Shown: positions 8,164 through 19,462, numbered from the stretch's first letter. The stretch is DNA of 64,000 nucleotides from an uncultured Eubacteriales bacterium (GCA_902764875.1 CACWXP010000004.1:62001-126000); one strand, 5' to 3'. The notes: a model not told the origin generated them from the letters alone. Numbers and translations are program-made.

Positions 8164-8328
8164 CCCAACCGCCTCCGACACTTTGCTTTGTTTCCGTTCC
8201 TACGGGCCTGCACTTTTCGGCCCATATGCGGGTATTATAGCACAAAAAAACAGTTAATGCTACTATATACTGCGTATTGATGAAACTTTTTTATACAGGA
8301 TCTTGTATTGTTTCTGTTTGCGGCATGC

Positions 8329-8357
8329 TTGCAAACCGCGGAACCTTCCGGTAAAAT
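8329..8357 (+). promoter_or_regulatory. Promoter of the thioesterase gene
   Basis: TTGCAA (8329-8334), 17-base spacer, TAAAAT (8352-8357), placing the start site about 25 bases before the ATG. Confidence 0.6.
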
Positions 8358-8389
8358 GGAGCCATCCTGCAATCCCGGAGGTTCATCCA

Positions 8390-8788
8390 ATGGCAGAGTT
8401 CAAAAGTATCGAAGAAGCCCGCGCGTTTTTCACCAACGACCGCTATGCAACAGAGAACGGCATCGGTCTGGACCGGTATACGGACAACGGATCCGTCGTC
8501 AGCGTCACCCTCACCGACCGCCACCGCAACGCCGAGGGCGGCATCATGGGCGGCTTTATCCTGACGGTGATCGATTTCGCTTTCGCCACCGCGTCCTGCA
8601 ATGCCCACCGGCCCACCGTAGCCCAGCAGATCAGCATGAACTTCCTGAATCCCCCGAAGGGAACCCGGCTGATCGCCGAAAGCATCTGCCGCAAGAACGG
8701 GAAAACCAGCTGCGTCTATCACGTGAACGTAAAAGACGACCTGGGCTGTGATGTGGCCCAGGCCGTCGTAACCGGTTTTAAACTGTAA
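8390..8788 (+). CDS. PaaI-family hotdog-fold thioesterase
   Basis: 132 residues; the ATG at 8390 follows CGGAGG, whereas an upstream in-frame start lacks a site. Hotdog-fold features of the PaaI/YbgC acyl-CoA thioesterases are visible: HRNAEGGIMGGFILTVIDFAFATA (central helix with the catalytic region), QISMNFLNPPKGTRLIAE and a C-terminal strand HVNVKDDLGCDVAQAVVTG. It likely hydrolyses an acyl- or aryl-CoA; the substrate is unknown. It stands alone between convergent minus-strand genes. Confidence 0.88.
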   Translation: MAEFKSIEEARAFFTNDRYATENGIGLDRYTDNGSVVSVTLTDRHRNAEGGIMGGFILTVIDFAFATASCNAHRPTVAQQISMNFLNPPKGTRLIAESICRKNGKTSCVYHVNVKDDLGCDVAQAVVTGFKL

Positions 8789-8818
8789 GTTTTTTCCCGC
8801 CGCTCCGGGCAGCCTCGC

Positions 8819-10381
<1,563 letters not shown>

Positions 10382-10430
10382 CTACCCATTTTACTTTCGC
10401 TTGGCAATGGAAAAACCAGCCGCCTGACGC

Positions 10431-10461
10431 AAAAAAAGCGGCCGCAGCCGTTGCTGCAGCC
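10431..10461 (-). terminator. Terminator of the amino acid ABC operon
   Basis: On the minus strand GGCTGCAG pairs with CTGCGGCC around a 6-base loop (10461-10440), followed by a run of seven U (10437-10431). Confidence 0.8.
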
Positions 10462-10483
10462 GATCGCCGAAGAATCCCCGCCG

Positions 10484-11275
10484 TCAGTTCTCGCCGTGAT
10501 AGCGGGCCAGAAACTGGCGGGTTCGATCCTGTTTCGGATGATCAAAGACTTCCCGGGGATCGCCCTGCTCGCAGATGCATCCCTGATCCATGAAAATCAC
10601 AGAGTTGGAAACATCCCGGGCAAAGTTCATCTCGTGCGTCACGATGATCATGGTGGTGTTCCTCTCCGCCAGTTTACGGATGCTTCGCAACACTTCACCG
10701 GTAAGCTCCGGGTCCAGTGCGGAGGTGGGCTCGTCAAAGCAGAGAATGTCCGGCCGAAGCGCCAGCGCCCGCGCGATGGCCACCCGCTGGCACTGGCCGC
10801 CGGAAAGCTGGTGGGGATAGTTGTTCATGCGGTTGGAGAGCCCCACTTCGTTCAGCAGCTCCTCCCCGTGTTCCCGGATGCGGCTCTGGACTTTGGCCTT
10901 GTCTGCCTTCCACTCCGGTGTTTCATGCGCCAGCAGTTCCTCCGCCAGCGTCACGTTCTGAAGCGCCGTGTACTGCGGAAAAAGGTTGAAAGACTGGAAC
11001 ACCAGCCCGAAGTGCAGCCGCTTCAGCCGGGTCTCGCGGTTGTTGACCTTTTTCGGCTGCTGGCTCGCATCCAGCAGCACTTCGTCCCGCACCCGGATGA
11101 TACCCGCGTCCGGCTTCTCCAGGAAGTTCAGACACCGCAGCAGCGTGGTTTTCCCGCTGCCGGAAGAACCGATGATGGACAGCGTGTCCCCCGGCTCCAT
11201 GGAGAAGGAAATATCGTCCAGCACCTTTGTCTGGCCGAAGGATTTCCGAATGTGCTCTACCTGCAGGATCGGCAT
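10484..11275 (-). CDS. Polar amino acid ABC transporter ATPase (GlnQ/HisP type)
   Basis: 263 residues. Walker A SIIGSSGSGKTTLLR (about residues 35-49), Q-loop LVFQSFNLFPQYTAL, signature LSGGQCQRVAIARAL, Walker B ILCFDEPTSALDPEL and the H-loop IIVTHEM are all present. A 30-residue insertion between the Walker A and Q-loop regions (EVLLDASQQPKKVNNRE) is normal for this subfamily. Ends with RTRQFLARY. Third gene of a minus-strand operon behind the binding protein and permease; 17-base gap and GGAGG site. Confidence 0.94.
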   Translation of the reverse strand: MPILQVEHIRKSFGQTKVLDDISFSMEPGDTLSIIGSSGSGKTTLLRCLNFLEKPDAGIIRVRDEVLLDASQQPKKVNNRETRLKRLHFGLVFQSFNLFPQYTALQNVTLAEELLAHETPEWKADKAKVQSRIREHGEELLNEVGLSNRMNNYPHQLSGGQCQRVAIARALALRPDILCFDEPTSALDPELTGEVLRSIRKLAERNTTMIIVTHEMNFARDVSNSVIFMDQGCICEQGDPREVFDHPKQDRTRQFLARYHGEN

Positions 11276-11292
11276 GGTTTCCTCCTCCTTTC

Positions 11293-12027
11293 TCAGCGGA
11301 AATATCCGAGCTTTTTCTCAAGCTTCGCAAAGCCGACGGTCAGCAGGCCGTTGGCCGCCAGATAATACACGCCGGTAAAGAAAAGCGGCCAGATGGCGCC
11401 GGAGATCCCCTGGCTGCCCTTCAGGAAGGCCTGCCCGGCCCAGATCACCTCCTGCAGCGAGATGATCCGCGCCAGGGAGGTGTCTTTCACCAGCGTAATG
11501 ATCTCGTTGGAGATGGGCGGCAGAATGGCTTTCACCATCTGCAGCAGCTTCACTCTGAAAAAAATCTGCCGGCCGGTCATGCCCAGCACCAGGCCGGCTT
11601 CCTCCTGTCCCGCAGGGATGCCCTGAATGCCGCCCCGGAAAATCTCGCAGAAGTAGCAGGCATAGTTGATAATGAAGGCCACCGCAGCCGCGGCAAAACG
11701 CCCGTCTTCTCCGCCGCTCCACTTGAAGCCCTGCAGCATTTTCAGAAACGGACTGGCCGCGGCCGCCTCGGCGGAAATGCTGCTGGCCAGCAGGCCGGGG
11801 CCGTAATAGATAATCAGCAGCTGAATCATCAGGGGAGATCCCCGGATAATCCATACCAGCACCTTGATGACAGACCGCAGAATCCGGCTCCGGGAGATCT
11901 CTCCGCACGCCAGCAGCAGTCCCAGCGGAAGGGCGCCCAGCAGCGTTACGCAGAAGAGTTTCAGCGTCTGCAGAAACCCGACGTTCAGGGCATTGAAGAC
12001 CACGGGAAATTGTTGTGCAAATGACAT
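11293..12027 (-). CDS. Polar amino acid ABC transporter permease (HisM/GlnP type)
   Basis: 244 residues with five or so membrane helices and the family motifs RGSPLMIQLLIIYYG, the EAA loop FRGGIQGIPAGQEEAGLVLGM and NEIITLVKDTSL. A short Gly/Ala-rich insertion at about 90-110 is not unusual. It forms the single-permease (homodimeric) kind of transporter with the ATPase and the binding protein encoded on either side. Confidence 0.93.
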   Translation of the reverse strand: MSFAQQFPVVFNALNVGFLQTLKLFCVTLLGALPLGLLLACGEISRSRILRSVIKVLVWIIRGSPLMIQLLIIYYGPGLLASSISAEAAAASPFLKMLQGFKWSGGEDGRFAAAAVAFIINYACYFCEIFRGGIQGIPAGQEEAGLVLGMTGRQIFFRVKLLQMVKAILPPISNEIITLVKDTSLARIISLQEVIWAGQAFLKGSQGISGAIWPLFFTGVYYLAANGLLTVGFAKLEKKLGYFR

Positions 12028-12097
12028 AGGCGTTCCTCAAATGAGAAAGGCAAGGGCATCCGCGGGACGCCCCTGCCTCCGTCAACGTTGTTCAGTC

Positions 12098-12874
12098 TTA
12101 TTCCTGCGGAATGATAGCGGCCTGCACACCGTACAGCTTCGCGAACTCGACCAGGGTGCCATTGGCCCAGGCTGTCTTGAAGAAGTCGTTCAGCGCGTCC
12201 GCAAGGTCGGAATCCTTCCGGAAGCCGACGCCATACTTTTCCTCCGTCAGCGGCACCGTGTAGGTCAGGGAGGCATAGTCCGTGCCTTCACCCACCATGG
12301 CCGCCGCCATCAGGGAGTCGATAATCGCGGCGTCAGAGGTCTGGGCAGTCACTTCCAGCAGCGTCGCGGCCTGGTTCTGCACCGGGTTGTATTTGTTGCC
12401 CAGTTCCTTCGCGGCGGCTTCGCCGGCGCTGCCGGCTTCCACGGCAAAAGTCAGGCCCGCCAGGCTTTCCACCGTCTGATAATCGGCGGCTTTCTCCGCC
12501 GGCACGATCACGATCTGGGCGTTATTGGCATAGGGATTGGAGCAGTTCATGGCAGCCAGCACCTCGTCGGTGAGCGTCATGCCGTTCCACACGCAGTCAA
12601 TGTTGCCGCTGTTGAGCTCCAGCACCTTGTTGTCCCAGTCGATCTCGACGAATTCCGCCTCAATGCCCAGCGTCGCGGCGAAGCACCGGGCCACGTCGGC
12701 ATCAAAGCCCACCCAGCTGCCGTCCGTGTCGCGATAGTCCATGGGGGCGAAATCAGTAATGCCAACCACCAGTTTTCCCTTGGCCACCACAGCGTCCTTG
12801 TCACTCTCGGCCAGACCGGCGGCGCAACTCAGCACCAGCGCCAGGCACAGCATCAGTGCAAACAGTTTCTTCAT
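12098..12874 (-). CDS. Amino acid ABC transporter substrate-binding protein
   Basis: 258 residues. A signal peptide with a plausible lipobox (LALVLSCAAG, cysteine at about residue 17) anchors it to the membrane. The family-3 solute-binding fold follows: KLVVGITDFAPMDYRD, GSWVGFDADVARCFAATLG, VLELNSGNIDCVWNGMTLT. The FxPMxYxD start is typical of polar amino acid or cystine binding; the exact ligand is unknown. First gene of the operon, with GGGAGG before the start and the promoter just upstream. Confidence 0.93.
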   Translation of the reverse strand: MKKLFALMLCLALVLSCAAGLAESDKDAVVAKGKLVVGITDFAPMDYRDTDGSWVGFDADVARCFAATLGIEAEFVEIDWDNKVLELNSGNIDCVWNGMTLTDEVLAAMNCSNPYANNAQIVIVPAEKAADYQTVESLAGLTFAVEAGSAGEAAAKELGNKYNPVQNQAATLLEVTAQTSDAAIIDSLMAAAMVGEGTDYASLTYTVPLTEEKYGVGFRKDSDLADALNDFFKTAWANGTLVEFAKLYGVQAAIIPQE

Positions 12875-12919
12875 AAAATCATACCTCCCGTTGTCTTAAG
12901 AATCATGGAAACGCTGATC

Positions 12920-12948
12920 ACTATAACACTTTATCACAGTAAAGTCAA
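12920..12948 (-). promoter_or_regulatory. Promoter of the amino acid ABC operon
   Basis: Minus strand TTGACT (12948-12943), 17-base spacer, TATAGT (12925-12920), about 45 bases before the binding-protein start codon. Confidence 0.75.
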
Positions 12949-13016
12949 GATCGTTCTTCCTCCTCTTCCCCCGCTGCATCAAAACCGCAAAAATACAGAA
13001 AGCCTTTTTGTTTCAG

Positions 13017-13045
13017 TTGAGGGCAGTCCTGTGCAGTGGTATAAT
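13017..13045 (+). promoter_or_regulatory. Promoter of the GGDEF gene
   Basis: TTGAGG (13017-13022), 17-base spacer and a perfect TATAAT (13040-13045). Confidence 0.7.
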
Positions 13046-13074
13046 TCTGACAGCATAGAATTGCGGAGGACACC

Positions 13075-14220
13075 ATGACACTGGATTATTTCCTGTTTTA
13101 TTCGGAGGCAAACATCGTCTGTATTGTCATCCTGGCGATTTTGCTGATGAACGATAAACTGCACAGCACAAAGCAGGAAAAGCAGATCTGGTTCAACCGC
13201 ACAATTGTTGCCCACATCCTGTATTTCCTCTCGGATATCGGCTGGGCCGCGGTACTCAGCGGAAATCTTCCCCAGACCCGGTTTCTCGTTGTGCTTTTCA
13301 ACTTTCTGAACTATATCCTGCTCAGCCTGATCGCCTATGAGTGGTTCATGTATATGGCGGCTTCCGAAAAGATGAAGTTCAGGGAATCCCGCAAAAAACG
13401 GATGTTGTGCCTGGCCCCCATGCTTTTATCCGTTGCGGCAGTCGTAATCGTGTATATCGTCGTGCCGCAGGCGCTGATCAATGAGAACAATGAGCTCGGT
13501 TCCTGGTACTATCCGATGATGATCGCTGTGCCGGTTTTCTATCTCCTGGCTGCCTTTGTTTTCTCCATGATCAACGCCGGAAAAGCGCAATCAAAGGACA
13601 AAAAACGCCTGTTCCGGCTGATCGGGATCTATCCGCTGGGACTCATCGTCTTCGGCCTGATTCAGACCTGTGCGTTCAACGCGCCCCTTTTCTGCTTCGG
13701 ATGCACGATCATGCTGCTGTTCTTCTATATCCAGAATATGCAGACGCTGGTCTCCGTGGACTCCCTGACCCGGCTGAACAACCGGGGACAGATCGACCGT
13801 TTTATGGAGCAAACGCGTTTTAAGGAAAATGTCAAGGTCTGTGCCATGATGATTGATATTGATCATTTTAAGCAGATCAACGACACCTGGGGCCACGCCG
13901 AAGGCGACAAGGCGCTTATCCTGGTTTCCGACACCCTGAAGCAGACGGCGGAGCGGATGGAGTCCCAGGTCTTCATCGGCCGTTACGGCGGCGATGAATT
14001 TACCGTTTTTATCCAAAGCACAAGTGCCGGCGAAGGTCCGGAACAAATGGCGGAAGCCATCCGCGCCGAGCTCCGTGAAAAGCAGGCCGAAAACAAACTG
14101 CCCTACGAGCTGAATGTCAGCATCGGCTGGGATGTGCTGCAGGAAAAGAACGATTCCCTGGAAGCCTGTCTGGCCAGGGCCGATCAGAAGCTCTACGAAA
14201 TCAAGCGCGCCCGTCGTTAA
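13075..14220 (+). CDS. Membrane diguanylate cyclase (GGDEF)
   Basis: 381 residues: about six membrane helices in the first 220 (starting DYFLFYSEANIVCIVILAIL), then a GGDEF domain from about 225. The domain has SLTRLNNRG, the substrate region IDIDHFKQINDTWGHAEGDKAL and the intact active site GRYGGDEFTVF, so it should make cyclic di-GMP. No RxxD inhibitory site is obvious before the motif. The membrane part is not a named sensor that I recognise. GGAGG lies ahead of the ATG; the Suv3-like helicase follows after 39 bases and may be co-transcribed. Confidence 0.92.
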   Translation: MTLDYFLFYSEANIVCIVILAILLMNDKLHSTKQEKQIWFNRTIVAHILYFLSDIGWAAVLSGNLPQTRFLVVLFNFLNYILLSLIAYEWFMYMAASEKMKFRESRKKRMLCLAPMLLSVAAVVIVYIVVPQALINENNELGSWYYPMMIAVPVFYLLAAFVFSMINAGKAQSKDKKRLFRLIGIYPLGLIVFGLIQTCAFNAPLFCFGCTIMLLFFYIQNMQTLVSVDSLTRLNNRGQIDRFMEQTRFKENVKVCAMMIDIDHFKQINDTWGHAEGDKALILVSDTLKQTAERMESQVFIGRYGGDEFTVFIQSTSAGEGPEQMAEAIRAELREKQAENKLPYELNVSIGWDVLQEKNDSLEACLARADQKLYEIKRARR

Positions 14221-14259
14221 ACTGTCAAAATCATTCGGACGGGTGGGAGGAATACTGCC

Positions 14260-16635
14260 ATGAACCGGGACGACGCGAAAGTGCTGGAGGCCTATATCCG
14301 GGCCGTCCGTGCCGAGCGCGAGCGTTTTCTGTACCAAAGCGCCCTGAACAAGGTTCAGGTCATCACCCGAAGCATGAAACTCTCTGAAAAAGAAGCCTAT
14401 CTCCAAAGCGACGCCTTTCGGAACACCCTGCGCCAACTTCAGCGCCGGGACCGGATTTATCAGGGGCTTTTGCGCAATGAACTGCTCCAGCCCGGCGCAA
14501 AGAGTGATTTTGACCGGCTCCGCCGCATGATCGCCGCTGAACTGCAGGCCGGGTACAAAGTGGATCTTTCCTTCCTGCGTTCCGTGGAAAAAAGCCGTGT
14601 TTCCCTTGAAAAAGCGCACCGCGCCCTCCGCCTGCTCCTGGAGGGCACTCTGCGACGCTGGTTTGACGACAACATCGGGCAGCTGACTGTCCGGGCCGAA
14701 AATAAAATCGTCGTCTGGATGCGGACGGGTCATATGGCTTCCTGCCTTCAGGGGGAGGAAACGGAAGTTTCCATGGTTCGACGGGTGATGGAAATCTCTT
14801 TTCCCGCCGGGCTCACCGCAAAGAACATTGCTCCGGCTTTCGCTCACGGCTCGACCGAGTCCTTCCTCCGGTTCGAGGTCGGAAAAGCCTTTCCGGAGCT
14901 TTCTGCCTGCCGGAACATCCGTCTGCCCTCCGGAGAAAACGTCTCCGCCGCCGTCCGGAGGGAAACAGAGCGGGGCGAACGGTTGCTGCTTTCCTCCCTG
15001 AACCGCCGGTTCTCCCGGGAGCGGATCCGCCGCCTTCTGGAAAGAAATCCGGAGCTGATCCGTCTGCAGAAAGCCGCGGACGCCGCCGAGCGGCGGGAAA
15101 AGCGGATCCGGGCGGCCCTGCTCGATGCCATCCCGGAGCACTACCGGGATCTCTATCCCCTGGCCCGCCAGATGAAGCGTCACTTCTTCCTGCATCTCGG
15201 CCCGACCAATTCCGGCAAAACCTATGAGGGTATCCAACGGCTTCACGGTGCGGAAAACGGGCTGTATCTCGGGCCCCTGCGCCTGCTGGCGGCCGAGCAG
15301 TTCGAAGCCCTGAACCTGGACGATATTCCCTGTTCCCTCGTTACCGGCGAGGAGCAGATCCGCGTTCCCTTCAGCCGGGTGCAATCCTCCACCGTGGAGA
15401 TGGCGGACCTGAAAGAGCACTACGACGTGGCGGTGATCGACGAATGCCAGATGATCGCGGACCGGGACCGGGGCGGCGCCTGGACCGCTGCGATGCTGGG
15501 CCTGTGTGCAGACGAAATCCATGCCTGCGCTTCTCCGGACGCCGAAAAACTGCTGACCCGGATCATTGAGGACTGCGGGGACGAACTAACCGTGATCCGT
15601 CATGCGCGAATGACGCCGCTGGAAATCGATAAGGACGGCTTCCAGTTTCCGAATTCCGTGCGTCCCGGCGACGCGCTGATTGTTTTTTCGAAGGCCAGGG
15701 TTCACGCAGTGGCTGCAGAGCTGCGCTCCCTCGGATATAAGGTTTCCCTGATCTACGGCGCCCTTCCGCCGGATGTGCGGCGGAACCAGGCGGACCGTTT
15801 CATGAAGGGCGTCACAGAGGTGGTGGTTTCCACCGACGCCATCGCCATGGGCATGAACCTGCCGATCCAGCGGGTCGTGTTCCTGGAAAGTGAAAAATAC
15901 GACGGGGATATCACCCGCATGCTGACCGACGCCGAAATCAAGCAGATCGCCGGCCGGGCCGGCCGGTTCGGCATCTATGAAATTGGCTATGTAAACGCCT
16001 TCGGCTTCAAAAAGGAAGTTGCGGCGGCCCTTTCCCGTCCCCTCCTGCCGCTGACGGAAGGCGTTATCAGCTTCCCGGATTCCCTGCTGGGCATTCCCCT
16101 GCCCCTGACTCAAATCCTGGACCAGTGGCTGCGCATGCAGGACAAAGGCTGTTTCTCCAAGGCTTCCACGGCTCGGATGGCGGAGCTAGCTGAAATGATG
16201 GAAACGCCGAAAACCGACCGGTATCTGTTGTACCGCTTCCTCTGCATTCCCTTTGACGAAAAAGAACCGGATCTTCTGACCCGCTGGAAAGCCATGTATC
16301 ATGCCGAATCCCGCGGAACGCATATCAGTGTGCTGCCGGAGCTGCCGGAAATCGAGGACCCGGACAGCTGTAACGTCCGGATGCTGGATTCCCTGGAGGC
16401 GGATTACCGCCGCTGCGACCTGTATTATAACTACACCCGTCTGTTCCTGGAGGATCCGGATCCCCTGATGCAGGAAATCCAGCGCCGGAAGGATCTGATC
16501 TCCCAGGGCATTGTACACATTCTCTCTACCCAGAAGCTGCAGCAGCGAACCTGCCCTTCCTGCCGCCGGCGCCTCCCGTGGAACTGGCCCTACCGCCTGT
16601 GCGATACCTGCCACAGCGTCGGCCGCAGGCGCTAA
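14260..16635 (+). CDS. Suv3-like RNA helicase with C-terminal zinc ribbon
   Basis: 791 residues. The N-terminal 300 form a helical region without known motifs. The helicase core follows: Walker A HLGPTNSGKTYEG (about residue 310), DExH-box VAVIDECQMIADRD, RecA2 with VVSTDAIAMGMNLPI and motif VI QIAGRAGRFG. GPTNSGKT, DECQ and the spacing are the signature of the Suv3 family, known from the mitochondrial RNA degradosome, rather than of DEAD-box, Ski2 or RecQ proteins. The C-terminus carries two CxxC pairs (CPSCRRRLPWNW and CDTC), a probable zinc ribbon. It may remodel RNA for a nuclease; no nuclease gene adjoins. Confidence 0.88.
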   Translation: MNRDDAKVLEAYIRAVRAERERFLYQSALNKVQVITRSMKLSEKEAYLQSDAFRNTLRQLQRRDRIYQGLLRNELLQPGAKSDFDRLRRMIAAELQAGYKVDLSFLRSVEKSRVSLEKAHRALRLLLEGTLRRWFDDNIGQLTVRAENKIVVWMRTGHMASCLQGEETEVSMVRRVMEISFPAGLTAKNIAPAFAHGSTESFLRFEVGKAFPELSACRNIRLPSGENVSAAVRRETERGERLLLSSLNRRFSRERIRRLLERNPELIRLQKAADAAERREKRIRAALLDAIPEHYRDLYPLARQMKRHFFLHLGPTNSGKTYEGIQRLHGAENGLYLGPLRLLAAEQFEALNLDDIPCSLVTGEEQIRVPFSRVQSSTVEMADLKEHYDVAVIDECQMIADRDRGGAWTAAMLGLCADEIHACASPDAEKLLTRIIEDCGDELTVIRHARMTPLEIDKDGFQFPNSVRPGDALIVFSKARVHAVAAELRSLGYKVSLIYGALPPDVRRNQADRFMKGVTEVVVSTDAIAMGMNLPIQRVVFLESEKYDGDITRMLTDAEIKQIAGRAGRFGIYEIGYVNAFGFKKEVAAALSRPLLPLTEGVISFPDSLLGIPLPLTQILDQWLRMQDKGCFSKASTARMAELAEMMETPKTDRYLLYRFLCIPFDEKEPDLLTRWKAMYHAESRGTHISVLPELPEIEDPDSCNVRMLDSLEADYRRCDLYYNYTRLFLEDPDPLMQEIQRRKDLISQGIVHILSTQKLQQRTCPSCRRRLPWNWPYRLCDTCHSVGRRR

Positions 16636-16693
16636 ACCGGCTGCGGCCGGCCCTTCCTTCACTGGCACCGCCTGTCAGAATCATGATTCATCA

Positions 16694-16722
16694 TTGAAAA
16701 ACCCGGGCTTCTGTGCGATAAT
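16694..16722 (+). promoter_or_regulatory. Promoter of the phosphorelay operon
   Basis: TTGAAA (16694-16699), 17-base spacer, GATAAT (16717-16722), 76 bases before the hybrid kinase start. Confidence 0.55.
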
Positions 16723-16798
16723 ATAGATTCAGATATGATCTCATATTCCTGTTCCGGACAGGGAAAACAGGTTCCCGGCAACTTCATTGGAGGGCAGC

Positions 16799-19462
16799 AT
16801 GGAAGAGAAACGCAGAAACCGAACAATCCTGGCAGCGGTCGTCAGCGTCATCCTCCTGGCCGGCATTCTCGTCGGCGGGATGTTCCTGCTGACCGGCAGC
16901 GCCCATAAAGACGCTTCGGAAGCTGCCAAATCCGTCAGTCACCTGTACCTGGATGAACTGGCAAGCCGCCGGGAGCAGGTGGTTGAGGATAATCTGAATA
17001 ACAATATCAATGTGATCAATGTGGCCATCCGGATGCTGACCGACGAGGACCTGAGCGATCTGGACCATATGCGAAGCTACCAGCGGAAGGTTAAAAAGCT
17101 TTTCAATCTCGAACGTTTCGCCTTTGTAGATGAGGAAGGAAATATCTACACCGCGGACGAAGGCGTCCGCAAGGAAGCGGATCAGTATCCGGTGGACCTG
17201 GTTCATCTGTCCGATACGGGGATTTTCATCCGGAACAAGGAAGCGGCAGACAAGCAGGTGATCATCGCTGTTCCCATCCGGGACCAGCGCCTGTCCATCG
17301 ACGGTCACTCCCTGGTCACCTGCTTCATGCAGATCGGCATGGACGTCATGCTTCAGGACGTGTCCATGGAATCTCAAAGTTCAGACACGACTTTCAGCAA
17401 CATCTACACCTCCGACGGTATCGCCCTCACCAACACGGTTCTCGGCGGCCTGGCCGTGGAGGACAACCTGCTGGAAGCGCTGTCCCGCGCGGAATACGAC
17501 GAAGGCTATTCCTATGACCGGATCGCTGCGGACTTCAGGGACGGCAAACGGGGCATCGCCACCTTCTCCTACAACGGAATCCATGAATCCCTGAGCTATG
17601 TTCCCGTCACGGGAACCGACTGGCTGCTGACCTATCTGGTCCGCGAACAGATCATCAGCGAGCGGATTGATTCCGTTTCCGGCCGCATCATCACCCGGAG
17701 CCTGATTCTGGCCTGCGCGGTGGCGCTGCTGCTGGCTGCTCTGTTTGTCTATATTTTCCGCCAGAACCGGAAAACCGCCCGGCTGGTGCTGGAAAAAGAA
17801 ACCTCCGACGCGGAAAACCGGGCCCACCAGCAGGAAATGGAAGAGAAGCTCAAACTGCAGGATCAATTGCTGGAGCAGCGTCAGGCCCTGCAGGAAGCTC
17901 TGAACGCCGCCGAGCAGGCCAGCCGGGCCAAAACGGCCTTCCTTTCCAGTATGAGCCACGAAATCCGCACGCCGATGAACGCCATTATCGGCCTGGACAG
18001 CATCGCCCTCAACGAGCCGGACGTTCCGCCCAAAACCCGGGACCATCTGGAAAAAATCGGTGTATCCGCGCAGCACCTGCTGGGGATCATCAACGATATC
18101 CTGGATATGAGCCGGATCGAGTCCGGGCGGATGATCATCAAGAACGACGAATTCTCCTTCTCCGCCATGCTGGAGCAGGTCAATTCCATGATCAGCACCC
18201 AGTGCCAGGATAAGGGCCTCACCTACGACTGCCGAACCATCGGCAAAATTGACGATTATTATCTGGGAGACGAACTCAAGCTTCGCCAGGTCATCGTCAA
18301 TATCCTGGGCAACGCCGTGAAGTTCACGCCGGAAGGCGGAACGGTCACCTTCCTGATCGAGGAAGGCCAGCGTTTCGGCGGCAAAGCCGCGCTGAAGATG
18401 ACATTCCGGGATACGGGCATCGGCATGAGTCCGGAATTCCTGCCGCACCTCTTTGATGCCTTCAGCCAGGAGGATTCCTCCTCCACCAGCAAATACGGCA
18501 GCACGGGCCTTGGCATGCCGATCACCAGGAGCATCGTCGAGCTGATGAACGGCACCATTGACGTGGAAAGCGAAAAGGGAAAAGGCACCACCTTCACCGT
18601 CATGGTCACCCTCGGCGAGTCCGACCGCCATGCGGCCCTTTCGGCGGGAGACATTCAGCCGGGTGAGCTGAACGTGCTCGTCATCGACGACGATCCCGTC
18701 GCCCTGCAGCACGCCGAGGTCGTCCTTGGCCAGGCCGGCGTCCGCTGCGACCTTGCCGCCTCCGGGGAGGAAGCCCTGGAAAAGGTCCGGCTCCGCCACA
18801 CCCGCATGGATGATTACGATCTCCTGCTGGTGGACTGGAAGATGCCGGAAATGGACGGCGTGGAAACCACCCGCCGGATCCGCGCCGTGGTCGGCGACGA
18901 TACGCCCATCGTGATCCTGACCTCCTATAACTGGGACGACATCGCCGAGGAGGCAAAGAAAGCCGGTGTGGATACCTTCGTCTCCAAGCCGCTCTTTGCC
19001 GGCACGGTTCTGGATCAGTTCCGGGAGGCTTTCAACCGCAAGAAAGCAACGGCAAATGTGATCCGGAAGGCGGACCTGAAGGGCCGGCGCATGCTGCTGG
19101 CGGAAGACGTGGGCGTCAACGCGGAAATCATGGTTATGGTTCTGGGTATGCGGGAAATGGAAGCGGATGTCGCGGAAAACGGCCGCATCGCCGTGGATAA
19201 ATATCTGGAGCACCCCGCAGGGTATTACAGCGCGATCCTGATGGATATGCGCATGCCGGAGATGGACGGCCTGGAGGCGACCCGCCTGATCCGCGCTTCC
19301 GGCCGGGAGGACGCGGAAACCATTCCGATCATCGCCCTCACCGCCAACGCCTTTGACGAAGATGTTCAGCGGAGCATGCAGGCGGGCCTGAACGCCCACC
19401 TGTCCAAGCCCGTGGAACCGAATGCTCTGTTTGAAACCCTGGAAACCATGATCAAGGATTAA
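16799..19462 (+). CDS. Membrane hybrid histidine kinase with two receiver domains
   Basis: 887 residues; ATG at 16799 after GGAGGG. A helix at about 10-32 and one at about 295-320 bracket a 260-residue extracellular sensor of Cache-like layout. A coiled coil leads to HisKA with the phosphohistidine in SMSHEIRTPMNAI (about 386), then the HATPase (VNILGNAVKFTPEGG, DTGIGMS, STGLGMPI). Receiver 1 (about 625-745) has the aspartate in LLVDWKMPEMDG, receiver 2 (about 765-885) in ILMDMRMPEMDG. No Hpt domain is attached; a separate Hpt protein is encoded two genes on. Phosphate probably flows from the sensor kinase through its receivers and the Hpt to the REC-GGDEF-EAL protein. Confidence 0.93.
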   Translation: MEEKRRNRTILAAVVSVILLAGILVGGMFLLTGSAHKDASEAAKSVSHLYLDELASRREQVVEDNLNNNINVINVAIRMLTDEDLSDLDHMRSYQRKVKKLFNLERFAFVDEEGNIYTADEGVRKEADQYPVDLVHLSDTGIFIRNKEAADKQVIIAVPIRDQRLSIDGHSLVTCFMQIGMDVMLQDVSMESQSSDTTFSNIYTSDGIALTNTVLGGLAVEDNLLEALSRAEYDEGYSYDRIAADFRDGKRGIATFSYNGIHESLSYVPVTGTDWLLTYLVREQIISERIDSVSGRIITRSLILACAVALLLAALFVYIFRQNRKTARLVLEKETSDAENRAHQQEMEEKLKLQDQLLEQRQALQEALNAAEQASRAKTAFLSSMSHEIRTPMNAIIGLDSIALNEPDVPPKTRDHLEKIGVSAQHLLGIINDILDMSRIESGRMIIKNDEFSFSAMLEQVNSMISTQCQDKGLTYDCRTIGKIDDYYLGDELKLRQVIVNILGNAVKFTPEGGTVTFLIEEGQRFGGKAALKMTFRDTGIGMSPEFLPHLFDAFSQEDSSSTSKYGSTGLGMPITRSIVELMNGTIDVESEKGKGTTFTVMVTLGESDRHAALSAGDIQPGELNVLVIDDDPVALQHAEVVLGQAGVRCDLAASGEEALEKVRLRHTRMDDYDLLLVDWKMPEMDGVETTRRIRAVVGDDTPIVILTSYNWDDIAEEAKKAGVDTFVSKPLFAGTVLDQFREAFNRKKATANVIRKADLKGRRMLLAEDVGVNAEIMVMVLGMREMEADVAENGRIAVDKYLEHPAGYYSAILMDMRMPEMDGLEATRLIRASGREDAETIPIIALTANAFDEDVQRSMQAGLNAHLSKPVEPNALFETLETMIKD

